The notes under the pieces: generated by a model | The model's input: only the letters and a program-made list of their open reading frames with translations | Told to the model about the DNA's origin: nothing | Databases searched by the model: none | Translations under genes and position numbers: made by a program | Shown: positions 35,183-43,418 of the stretch, piece after piece | How positions within the stretch are numbered: position 1 is the stretch's first letter | How the letters are laid out: the number at the start of each line of letters is the position of its first letter | Source of the DNA: Brachybacterium faecium DSM 4810 | Lineage (GTDB): Bacteria; Actinomycetota; Actinomycetes; Actinomycetales; Dermabacteraceae | Length of the DNA stretch: 64,000 bases | Assembly: GCA_000023405.1 (NCBI GenBank) | Contig: CP001643.1 | Coordinates: forward strand, 62,001-126,000 | Reading direction: 5' to 3'

Positions 35183-35905
35183 GTGTCGACCGCATCGCGT
35201 CCCTACCACCACGGTGACCTGCGCACCGCCCTGGTGGAGGAGGCCCTGGCGATGGCACGGGCGGACGGGCCGGGCGGGGTGTCGCTGCGCGAGGCGACCC
35301 GGCGCGCGGGCGTCACACCCCCGGCGGCGTACCGGCACTTCCGCGGGCGCGCCCACCTGCTGGACGCGGTCGCCCGGCAGATCCAGGACCGCATGGCGCA
35401 GCGCATGCGGAGGCGCATGCGCACACTCCGAGGCACCTCCGAGCAGGAGCGGGCGCTGCAGCGGCTGCGCGGCGTGGGGCTGGGCTACATCGCCTTCGCG
35501 GTCGATGAGCCGGGCTGGTTCGAGACCGCGTTCTTCGGCCCGCTGCGCGAGGACGCCCCGGCGGCGGGCGAGGTGGTCCAAGCGGCAGACCGGCCGGGGC
35601 CGGGGCCCGCTGTCGACGCAGCGGGCCCCGCGCTCGGCGGGGTCACCCCCGGCGCGCCCGGTGCCGAGGCGGCACAGCCTCCGCTGCCGCCGCCGTTCCG
35701 CCTGCTCATCGAGGCGCTCGACGAGTGCGTGCAGGCGGGAGTGCTGCCCGCGGAGCGCCGCCCCGGTGCAGAGTTCGTGTGCTGGTCCGCGGTGCACGGC
35801 TGTGCAGAGCTGGTGCTGCATGGCCCGCTGCGCGGCGCGGAGAGAGCGATCGTGCAGCAGGTCGCTCAGCGGGTGGTGGACGACATCATCACCGGCATCC
35901 GCTGA
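35183..35905 (+). CDS. TetR/AcrR family transcriptional regulator
   Basis: 240 residues; GTG start with GGAGG 7 bases upstream. The N-terminal HTH (about 8-55: YHHGDLRTALVEEAL, GVSLREATRRAGVTPPAAYRHF) is typical of the HHGDLR subgroup with a TetR_C_13/WHG-type ligand domain (residues about 85-235), interrupted by an Ala/Pro/Gly-rich loop near 140-170. Divergent from the DHFR-like operon, which it probably represses. Confidence 0.9.
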   Translation: MSTASRPYHHGDLRTALVEEALAMARADGPGGVSLREATRRAGVTPPAAYRHFRGRAHLLDAVARQIQDRMAQRMRRRMRTLRGTSEQERALQRLRGVGLGYIAFAVDEPGWFETAFFGPLREDAPAAGEVVQAADRPGPGPAVDAAGPALGGVTPGAPGAEAAQPPLPPPFRLLIEALDECVQAGVLPAERRPGAEFVCWSAVHGCAELVLHGPLRGAERAIVQQVAQRVVDDIITGIR

Positions 35906-35921
35906 GGCACGCTGGAGCCGG

Positions 35922-35978
35922 CAACTGTGCGCTCTGCACCGGTCCCTCGGCGCGGCATCGGTGCACAGTGCACAGTTG
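35922..35978. terminator. 20-bp inverted repeat downstream of the TetR gene
   Basis: CAACTGTGCGCTCTGCACCG (35922-35941) pairs with its inverted copy at 35959-35978 in 18 of 20 positions, with a 17-base loop, 16 bp after the TetR stop. A terminator is likely; the unusually long stem and lack of T tract leave a mobile-repeat origin open. Confidence 0.5.
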
Positions 35979-36160
35979 AGAGCGCCGGGCCGGGCTGCGG
36001 GAGCCGGGGGAGGAGGGGGAGGTGACGGGCACCGGTCCCGGTCGCTGGGCGGGCGTCGCGGGGATCGCTGCCGCCCGTCCGCATGGGGAGTCCTCCCCGG
36101 GGAGTTCTCCCCGTGCACTCCAGCCCATCGCGTTCCCGGTCAGCGGCCCGTAGATTCCAG

Positions 36161-36209
36161 GTGCTGGGTGCTGGGTGCTGGGTGCTGGGTGCTGGGTGCT
36201 GGGTGCTGG
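36161..36209. repeat. GTGCTGG heptanucleotide array, seven units
   Basis: Seven perfect GTGCTGG units, then GCGCGGG. A simple-sequence tract that could vary by slippage; no gene reads through it convincingly. Confidence 0.9.
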
Positions 36210-36344
36210 GCGCGGGCCTCCGGGGGCGCGGACGGGGCACGGGATCGGCCGCCGCGAGAGCCGCCCGGGACGGTGGGGGCCGTCCGGTCGGCGCAGAGCG
36301 CGGCAGGCGAGGTCCCGTGCCGGTTCGCGGCAGCGCACCGCAAT

Positions 36345-36416
36345 GCATCCACTGGCGCCGTGCGAGCAGGTCGCGCCGTATGGCGCTGGATGGGCTGGCG
36401 CAGCGCCACTGGATGC
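36345..36416. repeat. 14-bp inverted repeat with 44-bp loop
   Basis: GCATCCACTGGCGC (36345-36358) and GCGCCACTGGATGC (36403-36416) are inverted copies with one mismatch. Could mark the ends of a small element or form RNA structure. Confidence 0.55.
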
Positions 36417-36680
36417 AACCACCCGCGACGGTCTGGGCGGCGCGGGCATGTGTGGCGACGAGGCGCCCCGGCCGGCCGGGCGAGGCACGGAGAAGCGGCG
36501 CGGAACAGGGCGATCCGTGTGATTCGGGCGACCTGCGTCCGGAACCCCTTTTCGGGGGCCTGCCTGCGGCCTTACTCTTGTCGTGAGCACATTAATGGCG
36601 GGAGGGTTCGCCATGCCCACAGGCAGTTGACAGGCCTCTGCGATGTGCTCCCACCACACACCAGAAGGAGGGACCCCCGT

Positions 36681-36863
36681 ATGGATTCGCGTCACGACGT
36701 CACCGTCGGCCACGAGTTGCAGGCCGTCGCCGAGACGAGCCAGATTCCGGTGGTCTCTCCGACTGCCGACGCCGGCGACCAGCGCCCCACCTGGCGCAGC
36801 ATCCTCGGCGTCTCCCTCTCGCTCGTGCTCACCTTCGTGGCGGTCACCCTGGTGAGCCTCTGA
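36681..36863 (+). CDS. small single-helix membrane protein, function unknown
   Basis: 60 residues. AAGGAGGG lies 8 bases before the ATG, one of the best ribosome sites in the window. Residues 1-38 are polar and soluble; the C-terminus (about 40-60, ILGVSLSLVLTFVAVTLVSL) is a membrane helix ending at the last residue, so a tail-anchored topology is likely. I recognise no family. It lies alone between a repeat-rich gap and a tandem repeat that overlaps its stop codon. Confidence 0.65.
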   Translation: MDSRHDVTVGHELQAVAETSQIPVVSPTADAGDQRPTWRSILGVSLSLVLTFVAVTLVSL

Positions 36864-36884
36864 GCCTCTGAGCCTCTGAGCCTC
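36853..36884. repeat. TGAGCCTC octamer array, four units
   Basis: Four perfect TGAGCCTC units; the first encodes the last residues of the 60-aa protein and the second supplies its stop codon. Further TCGGGCG/TCGGGTG-type repeats follow to about 36950. Confidence 0.85.
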
Positions 36885-37056
36885 GGGCGTCGGGCGTCGG
36901 GCGGCAGATGTCGGGTGTCGGGTGTGTCGGACCGGGTGTCGGGCCCGTCGTCTCCGACTCTCGGCGGCCCAGCGCCCCGAGGCTCTGCTCCCCGGGTGGC
37001 GGCTCACGCCTGCCGCGCGCCATGCGTGAAGAGATCCGGCAGTCAGGGCTGGGCAC

Positions 37057-37740
37057 TCACCGCCGGCGCAGCACCAGCACCGCATCGAGGTGCTCGCCGG
37101 CGTGCCCGTCCGGGCCCGTGGCCTCACGAGGCTGCTCTTCCGCGACCTCCACCACCCAGTCCTCCTCGGGCTGCGCGAGCTGTTCCGCCTCGGCATGCAC
37201 GTCGATCATGCGTGCGGGGTGATGATCCGCCCAGGAGGGCGGGGCCGCGTGGGAGATGGTCACGAGGTGTCCGCCCGGTCGCACTGCCGTCGCGGCCCGG
37301 CGCAGGATCTCCACCCGGTCCAGCGCCACCTCGGACTGGAAGAACGAGGCAGTCACCAGATCGACCGTGCCCGGCTCCGGCCGCCACGTGCTGAGGTCCG
37401 TCGCGGAGAATGTGGCACCCTCGAGGCCCCGTGCGGCGGCCTCGGCCCGCGCCCGGCCGACGGCCGTGGTGGAGATGTCCAGGCCGTGCGCCTGCCAGCC
37501 CTGCTCGGCGAGCCACAGCACGTCCCCGCCCTCCCCGCAGCCGAGGTCGATCGCCATGCCGCGCGGGAACTCGGCCACGACCTGCGCGAGCGTGGCGTTG
37601 ACGCGGCCTGACCACACCGACGCCTGGCCGGCATAGCGCTGCTCCCAGTGCTCGGCGGGGGAGAGGGTCGGATCCGCGGCGGCGTGCTCGTGCGAGGCGG
37701 TGTGCTGGTGCGCGGGGGAGTGCTCATGGTGTCCGGTCAT
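37057..37740 (-). CDS. class I SAM-dependent methyltransferase
   Basis: 227 residues from the ATG at 37740. The first 22 residues are His-rich (HHEH, HQH, HEH), possibly metal-binding. Motif I is AIDLGCGEGGD (63-73), followed by GLDISTTAVGRARA and an acidic TVDLVTASFF motif. The HWEQRYAG start resembles tellurite-methyltransferase/TehB-like and thiopurine-type methylases. Substrate unknown; interesting with telA in the same window, but they are far apart. Confidence 0.88.
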   Translation of the reverse strand: MTGHHEHSPAHQHTASHEHAAADPTLSPAEHWEQRYAGQASVWSGRVNATLAQVVAEFPRGMAIDLGCGEGGDVLWLAEQGWQAHGLDISTTAVGRARAEAAARGLEGATFSATDLSTWRPEPGTVDLVTASFFQSEVALDRVEILRRAATAVRPGGHLVTISHAAPPSWADHHPARMIDVHAEAEQLAQPEEDWVVEVAEEQPREATGPDGHAGEHLDAVLVLRRR

Positions 37741-37930
37741 GCGCCGAGCCTTGCAGACCACCCGTCGGCCCGGAAGCACTCATGCGCACAGCGCCGTGCC
37801 CGGCCCGTCGAACCTTGCGCCCTGCGCCGCTCAGGTAGATTGACGCCACTTCCTGCGGCGTCGTCGCCAGCGACCACCGGTTCCGGTGCGACCAGCGGGG
37901 CCGGGGGACAGCTTGGGAGGGAGAGCTGCG

Positions 37931-39232
37931 ATGACGAGCACGCGCCTGAGCCGCGCCGCACGGGTGGACGCCGCGACGCCGGCCAGCCGCAACCGCGTGG
38001 TGGACTTCCTCCGCGCCGCCGCGATCACGGTGGTGGTGATCGGGCACTGGACGATCATCGCGGTCGACGCCGACGGCGGCATCCAGCCGCACGGCGTGCT
38101 CGACGGGGCCCGCTGGACCCATCCGCTCACCTGGCTGTTCCAGGTGATGCCGATCTTCTTCCTGGTGGGCGGCTACTCCAACGCGCTGTCGTGGCGCTCG
38201 GCGCGGCGCAAGGACCTCAGCTACGGGCAGTGGCTGCGCACCCGGCTGCGACGTCTCGGCATCCCGCTGATCCCGCTGCTGCTGGCCTGGCTGGTGATCG
38301 GCGTGGTCGCGGTCGTCGCCGGTGCCCCGCACGTCACGGTGCAGCTCGCCTCGCAGATGGCGCTGATCCCCACCTGGTTCCTCGCCGCGTATCTGATGGT
38401 CATCCTGGTCGCGCCGCCGTGCCTGGTGCTGTGGGAGAGGTTCGGCTGGTTCTCGATCCTCGGCGGCGTCGCGCTCGCCGGCGCCGTGGATGCGCTCAGC
38501 CTGGTCACCGATCAGCCGCTGCTCGGCTACCCGAACTACCTGCTGGTGTGGGCGGCGTTCCACCAGGTCGGCTACGCCTGGCTCGACGGGCGGCTCTCCG
38601 GCGCGGGCAGGCGCCTGCTGCTCGCCGCGATCGGGCTGGTGGGCCTGCTGCTGCTCGTGCTGGTGGGCCCGTACCCCGTCTCGATGATCACCTCCGCCGC
38701 GGATGACATCTCCAACTCGAGCCCCACCCGCATCACGATGGCGTTCCTCGGCATGCTGCAGGCCGGGCTGGTGCTCTCGCTCGAGAAGCCGCTCACCGCC
38801 CTGCTGCGCCGGCCCGGGCTCTGGTTCCTCACCGTGCTGGTGAACCAGCGCATCATGACCTGGTTCCTGTGGCACCTCACCGTCATGGTGGGCCTCGCCC
38901 ACCTGCTCCTCGCGCTCGACGCCCGGGCGGTGCTACCCGAGCCGCTGACCGGCCTTTGGTGGGCGACACGGCCGGTGTGGGCGCTGGTGCTGCTGGCGCT
39001 CACCGGGCTGGTGGTGCTGGTGATGGGCCGCTTCGAAGACCCGCGGGCCGACGACAGGCCAGCACCGGCGGCGTGGAAGCCCGTGCTCGCCGCGGTCGCC
39101 GTGATCGCCGGACTCGCAGTGATGGCATCGGTGGGCGTGGTGGGGGAGAGCGGCGTGACCTGGTGGTGGCCGTTGTTGCCCGTGGTGGGGATGTGGGTGT
39201 TCGGCGTAATACGGACGCCTGCCCGCGGGTAG
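37931..39232 (+). CDS. acyltransferase family membrane protein (AT3)
   Basis: 433 residues with about ten membrane helices and the acyltransferase_3 start RNRVVDFLRAAAITVVVIGHW (catalytic-type His in GHW), followed by PIFFLVGGYSNALSW. AT3 proteins transfer acyl groups to sugars or envelope components across the membrane. ATG at 37931 is preceded by GGGAGGGAGAG. Divergent from the methyltransferase. Confidence 0.88.
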   Translation: MTSTRLSRAARVDAATPASRNRVVDFLRAAAITVVVIGHWTIIAVDADGGIQPHGVLDGARWTHPLTWLFQVMPIFFLVGGYSNALSWRSARRKDLSYGQWLRTRLRRLGIPLIPLLLAWLVIGVVAVVAGAPHVTVQLASQMALIPTWFLAAYLMVILVAPPCLVLWERFGWFSILGGVALAGAVDALSLVTDQPLLGYPNYLLVWAAFHQVGYAWLDGRLSGAGRRLLLAAIGLVGLLLLVLVGPYPVSMITSAADDISNSSPTRITMAFLGMLQAGLVLSLEKPLTALLRRPGLWFLTVLVNQRIMTWFLWHLTVMVGLAHLLLALDARAVLPEPLTGLWWATRPVWALVLLALTGLVVLVMGRFEDPRADDRPAPAAWKPVLAAVAVIAGLAVMASVGVVGESGVTWWWPLLPVVGMWVFGVIRTPARG

Positions 39233-39276
39233 CTCCTTGGCTCACGGTCTTTGCGTCGATGTGCGAGGATCAGCGC

Positions 39277-40233
39277 ATGTGGACCGAGGCTGACGATGCT
39301 GCACTTCGCGAAGAGGCGATGCACTGGCTCGCAGCCTGGACGAATGACGGACTCGACGCGATCTCGTACGAAGATCTTGGCGACTTTCGATTCCGTGGTG
39401 AGAAAATGCCACTCAAAGACCGCCAGCTAGGGATCCGGAAGCCCGCCCAGCTGACGGCCGCACTTTCCATCACCACCACATTTCGAGCGCCCAACAAGGA
39501 GCGCCCCTACGACGATCGCCTGGGCGCCGACGGACTCATGCGCTACAAGTGGGACGGCGACAACCCCGAGAAGTACACGAACCGCGGGCTCCGCGCCGCG
39601 ATGCAGGAGAGGCTCCCGCTCATCTGGTTCTGGGGCGTGGCGCCAGGCCTATACAAGCCCATCTTTCCGGTGTACCTCGTTGCCGAGGAACGCGAGAGCC
39701 AACAGTTCGTTGTGGCGACGGACGGACTGCAGAACCTTGAGTCGACCGGGCAAGACATTGATGAAGTGACAAAGCGCTACGTCGTAGGAGAGACGCACCG
39801 ACGGCTCCACCAACCCGTCTTCCGAGGACTTGTCATGCGTGCCTACGGAACGCGCTGCGCCATCTGTACGCTTCGGCATTCCCCTCTGCTCGACGCTGCT
39901 CACATAGTGCCCGATGCGCATCAGGACGGGGTGGCCGCTGTGCGCAACGGACTCGCACTGTGCAAGATCCACCACGCCGCCTACGACTCCGGGATCATCG
40001 GCATCTCGCCCGACTACACGATCGGTGTGCGCGAGGACGTCCTCGAAGAGGTAGATGGCCCCATGTTGGAGTTCGGGCTGAAGGGATTGCACGGCAACAC
40101 GCTGAGCGTCCTTCCCTCGAGGAGGAACGAAAGGCCCGACAAGAATCTTCTGGACCGTCAGTACCAGCGTTTCAAGACAGGTGTCGTGCCGCGGAGAACT
40201 CGCTTTGACTTCGTGAAGCTGCCAGAGGAGTAG
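39277..40233 (+). CDS. HNH endonuclease, putative (modification-dependent) restriction enzyme
   Basis: 318 residues. The C-terminal ββα-metal nuclease is clear: CAIC (194-197), DAAHIVP with H209, NGLALCKIHHAAYDSG with N224, C229, H232 and D237. The N-terminal part (DDRLGADGLMRYKWDGDNP, LPLIWFWGVAPGLYKPIFPVYLV) matches the DNA-reading domain of COG3440-type predicted restriction enzymes, some of which cut modified DNA. No methyltransferase partner is nearby, which supports a modification-dependent or stand-alone mode. Base composition is clearly lower in GC and codon use differs from neighbours, indicating recent transfer. Confidence 0.87.
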   Translation: MWTEADDAALREEAMHWLAAWTNDGLDAISYEDLGDFRFRGEKMPLKDRQLGIRKPAQLTAALSITTTFRAPNKERPYDDRLGADGLMRYKWDGDNPEKYTNRGLRAAMQERLPLIWFWGVAPGLYKPIFPVYLVAEERESQQFVVATDGLQNLESTGQDIDEVTKRYVVGETHRRLHQPVFRGLVMRAYGTRCAICTLRHSPLLDAAHIVPDAHQDGVAAVRNGLALCKIHHAAYDSGIIGISPDYTIGVREDVLEEVDGPMLEFGLKGLHGNTLSVLPSRRNERPDKNLLDRQYQRFKTGVVPRRTRFDFVKLPEE

Positions 40234-40283
40234 AAGTCCCGCGCCTCAGTGCCCCGGTTCAACGTGTCGCGCGAGGCGAATAT

Positions 40284-40730
40284 TCATGAGCGTGATGGAG
40301 GCGTGTTCGGCGGGGCATCTGGGAGAGCGGCGAGTTTTTCGGCGAGACCTTCGATGATCGGGATGTCTGCCGGCGCCCAAGAGAGTGAGTGCAGCTCTCT
40401 TACGTCTATCCAGATCATGGAGTCGTGATCAGTGCTGCTCTCAGGGTCCGGGCCAAGAAAAGTGACGGAGTAGCAGGACATCTCGACGGCCCCGCCCGGG
40501 GTGTGGACTCTGCTGCCGTCGACGTATGAGCCGACAGCGATGTCGACCGAGAGCTCTTCCTGCAGCTCCCTCCGCAGTGCCTCTTCGGGGGACTCTCCAG
40601 GCTCAATCTTCCCGCCGGGAAATTCCCACAAACCGCCTGCGCTGCGGTCCGCGTTGCGCCGGGCGGCGAAAACAGCCCCGTGACGCTCGGCAACCGCGGC
40701 AACGACACGGAGGACATTCTGAGTGGTCAC
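40284..40730 (-). CDS. (deoxy)nucleoside triphosphate pyrophosphohydrolase, NUDIX/MutT-like
   Basis: 148 residues. GTG start with AAGGA upstream. The NUDIX box is GGKIEPGES...ALRRELQEELSVD (39-63), with all catalytic Glu residues (E55, E58, E59). The short N-terminal NVLRVVAAVAERHGAVFAARR fits 8-oxo-dGTP/5-methyl-dCTP-type MutT enzymes. Convergent with the HNH nuclease and equally low in GC, so probably acquired with it. Confidence 0.9.
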   Translation of the reverse strand: MTTQNVLRVVAAVAERHGAVFAARRNADRSAGGLWEFPGGKIEPGESPEEALRRELQEELSVDIAVGSYVDGSRVHTPGGAVEMSCYSVTFLGPDPESSTDHDSMIWIDVRELHSLSWAPADIPIIEGLAEKLAALPDAPPNTPPSRS

Positions 40731-40968
40731 GGGCTTCCTTCTCGCGAGAGTCTTACGCCTGGTCCTGATCGCCGAGGTCTCGGCGTATCAGGCGGCGGCG
40801 TTTGCCGAGAGAGCGCTGCGCACTCCATGTGTCGCGTTCGCTCCGGCCGCGCCGCCGATCCTTGTGCGGTGAGTAGAGGGCGCAGCCTTTCCGGGGAGGG
40901 GGGAGGAGATGTGCGGATATGCGTGAGTTTAGCTGTGCGGAGTCAGATAGTGCCTCACCCCCTCGACC

Positions 40969-42252
40969 TCAGACCCGGGCGCTTCGCACCCCGAACCACC
41001 ACGCCATCACCATCGCCACCACGATCCCATTCAGCGGAGCGATCCCGAGCTCGAACTCGTTCGATCCCCACGCCACCACGCACGCGGCCGCGTATGGCAC
41101 GAGCGCCTGCCACCGCGCCTTCTCCGTGAGCGTCTCAAGCGCCGGCTGCCCGCCGCGCCAACGTGCGATCCAGTCGCCGATGAGCACACCGCCGAGTGGC
41201 GGGATGAGCACGCCCAGCAGGCTGAGGTAGCCCACGATGTGGCTCTCTACGCCGGTCAGCGCGAGGACAGTGCCGATCGCGACGCCACCGACGATGAAGG
41301 GCCCCTTGCGGGTGGAAGAGGCGATCTCCGCCCCGGCGACACCGAAGGCGTACGCGGCGTCGGCGTTGGACTTCCACAAGTTTCCGAACAGGAAGAACAG
41401 GCCCCAGCCGATCATGCCCATGCCCAGCAGCAGGGTCGTGAAGTCGCCCTCACCGAACGCGAGCGCGGAGACGGCGCCGAAGAACACCATGAGCCCGTTG
41501 CCGATCACGAAGCCCATCGCACAGGCGATCACGGCGTCACGGCCACGCTGTGCGAACCGGGTCCAGTTCGCGGCCTGCGTGCCGGCCGAGGCGAAGGTGC
41601 CCACCACGGTGGTCACCGCCGCGGCCCAGCTCAGGGTGGCGGTCGGGGCGATGTTGAACAGCCCCCGCACCCCGCCCACTTCGGTCAGCGCCAGGCCTGT
41701 GACCCAGAAGGCGAGGATGAGGATCAGCGGGGTCGAGAGGAGGGAGACCCAGTACATGCCTTCGTAGCCGTACAGCGCGGTCAGCATCATCAGCACGGAG
41801 ACTGCGATCATCACCAGTGCCGGCGCCCATGCGCTCTCCCACCCGAAAGCAAGGGCGGTCATCTTCCCGATCGAGCCGACCGCCACCCCGTACCAGCCGA
41901 TCTGCGTGCCCCCGAGCAGCAGGGAGACGACCTTCGACCCGGCGGTGCCGAAGGTGTACCGCGACATGACCACGGTGGTCAGCCCGGTGCGGGCCCCGAG
42001 GAAGCCGATCGCGGCGACGTACGCGCCCAGCACCACCGAGCCCACCGCGAGCACGGCGAGGAACTCGGAGAAGCGGAACGCCGCACCGATGCTCGCGCCC
42101 GCCATGAGCGTCGGCGCGAAGACGGTGAAGCCGATGAGGACCACACTGATGGAGACCACTCCGCGTCGTGCGGAGCGAGGGACCGGCGTGACCGGGTAGT
42201 CCGGATCGATCGCTTCACCGACGGCGTCCTCGCGCAGCTCGGCGGCGGTCAC
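40969..42252 (-). CDS. purine-cytosine permease-like transporter (NCS1 family)
   Basis: 427 residues with about 12 membrane helices. CodB-like features: GASIGAAFRFSEFL after the first helix, ARTGLTTVVMSRYTFG, GGTQIGWYGVAVG and the AANWTRFAQRGRDAVIAC loop. GTG start at 42252 overlaps the stop of the deaminase gene (GTGA), so both are co-translated. It probably imports cytosine (with H+ or Na+) for the deaminase. Confidence 0.9.
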   Translation of the reverse strand: MTAAELREDAVGEAIDPDYPVTPVPRSARRGVVSISVVLIGFTVFAPTLMAGASIGAAFRFSEFLAVLAVGSVVLGAYVAAIGFLGARTGLTTVVMSRYTFGTAGSKVVSLLLGGTQIGWYGVAVGSIGKMTALAFGWESAWAPALVMIAVSVLMMLTALYGYEGMYWVSLLSTPLILILAFWVTGLALTEVGGVRGLFNIAPTATLSWAAAVTTVVGTFASAGTQAANWTRFAQRGRDAVIACAMGFVIGNGLMVFFGAVSALAFGEGDFTTLLLGMGMIGWGLFFLFGNLWKSNADAAYAFGVAGAEIASSTRKGPFIVGGVAIGTVLALTGVESHIVGYLSLLGVLIPPLGGVLIGDWIARWRGGQPALETLTEKARWQALVPYAAACVVAWGSNEFELGIAPLNGIVVAMVMAWWFGVRSARV

Positions 42253-42776
42253 CGGCCCTGGCCCTCGTCCGCGGCGCCCGGCGCGTCGGTGCGCGCGCCC
42301 AGCTCCGCCGTTTCGACCCCGATGTCCTCGCTCCAGATCTCGGGCCGCTCGGCGATCATGCGCTCCATGAGCTCGATGCACTCGGGATCGTCGAGCACGT
42401 CCACGGCGACGCCCCGCTCGCGCAGCAGCGCCTCGGACATCTCGAAGGCACGGTTCTCGCCGATGACGATCCGCGGGATCTCGTAGAGCAGCGCTGTGCC
42501 GGCGCACATGATGCACGGCGAGAGGGTCGTGTACAGCACCGACTCCCGATACACGCTCGCGCGCAGGCGGCCTGCCTTCTCGATGGTGTCGGTCTCCCCG
42601 TGGAGGATCGCCGAATCCTTCTGCACTCTCTGGTTGTGGCCGGCGGCGAGTACCTTCCCGTCATGGACGAGCACGGCACCGATCGGTACCCCGCCCTCAT
42701 CCCAGCTCTTGCGCGCCTGCTCGATGGCGAGGGAGAGGAAGCGACGGTCGTCCTCGGCGGTGGGGGTCCAGGTCAT
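42249..42776 (-). CDS. cytosine deaminase, fungal FCY1-like (CDA superfamily)
   Basis: 175 residues. Zinc site H59-x-E61 (LHGETDT) and PCIMC (C88, C91). The C-terminal part CIELMERMIAERPEIWSEDIG is characteristic of yeast-type cytosine deaminase rather than the bacterial CodA amidohydrolase. It converts cytosine to uracil and ammonia. A 20-residue Ala/Asp tail is extra. AGGAG 9 bases before ATG. Overlaps the permease gene; together they form a cytosine salvage unit. Confidence 0.9.
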   Translation of the reverse strand: MTWTPTAEDDRRFLSLAIEQARKSWDEGGVPIGAVLVHDGKVLAAGHNQRVQKDSAILHGETDTIEKAGRLRASVYRESVLYTTLSPCIMCAGTALLYEIPRIVIGENRAFEMSEALLRERGVAVDVLDDPECIELMERMIAERPEIWSEDIGVETAELGARTDAPGAADEGQGR

Positions 42777-42867
42777 GGCGATGTGCTCCTACGGTCGACG
42801 AGATGGTCGCTCGGCATCGTAGAAGGAAAGCAGGCAACCCCGCACCGCGGTGATGGGTAGGGCTCGG

Positions 42868-43068
42868 TCAGGCCGTCGGAAGGAACACACGCATCGTTTC
42901 CCGTCCCCGGTTGCCCCATTCGCGGTACGGCTGCAGGCGCACCCGGCGCGCCTCGCCTGCGTGCGCCCCTGCCATCGGTGTCGGGGAGTACGCCCACGGC
43001 GCCTCCTCGACGCTGCGCCGGCCGATCACGGCCAGCACGTCACCATCGACCCCTGCCGCCGAGCCGCC
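42868..43068 (-). pseudogene. GH127 (beta-L-arabinofuranosidase, DUF1680) C-terminal fragment
   Basis: About 65 residues ending in RLQPYREWGNRGRETMRVFLPTA, the diagnostic end of GH127 proteins (usually PYxxWxNRGxxxMRVW). VDGDVLAVIGRRSV lies before it. A stop in frame near 43098 and loss of some 550 upstream residues show it is a remnant. It abuts a LacI fragment on the other strand. Confidence 0.65.
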
Positions 43069-43091
43069 GCATCGAGCACGGCGACTTCCAT

Positions 43092-43256
43092 GTCAGCACC
43101 GAAATCCGCCGACTCCAGGCAGTACACCTGCGGCCGCCGTTCCACGGCGAGCTGGCCTCGCAGGCCCTCCTGAGGCTGATGAACGGGGAGAAAGAAGCCG
43201 GGGTGGTGACCGTGCCGTGCTCGCTGGTCGTGCGGGAGTCGACGCTCGGAGCGTGA
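43092..43256 (+). pseudogene. LacI-family regulator C-terminal fragment
   Basis: About 55 residues: HLRPPFHGELASQALLRLMN, then VVTVPCSLVVRESTLGA and stop, the standard ending of LacI/PurR regulators (RxPFxxLG...LVVRxST). The HTH and most of the ligand domain are missing and no ribosome site leads into it. It points away from the GH127 remnant, so two truncated gene ends lie head to head. Confidence 0.6.
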
Positions 43257-43418
43257 CCTGAGACTGCTGTGCCACGCCGGATCGGCTCTGTCTGTTCTTC
43301 GGTCGCCATGCCATCATTGCCCTGACGGCGAAGATGCCGCTGAGGTCGCAGACGCCGTCTTGGGCCACTCCTACCGGATCTCGACCCGGTGGCCCCGTCC
43401 CGCCATGAGGAGACCGCC

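Larger units (their letters stand above)
35906..36680. other. long repeat-rich gap without a supported gene
   Basis: No reading frame here has a ribosome site plus recognisable protein. The stretch holds a 20-bp inverted repeat (35922-35978), a heptamer array (36161-36209), a 14-bp inverted repeat (36345-36416) and, close to its end, a TTGACA (36627-36632) with no convincing -10 box at normal distance. Confidence 0.65.
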
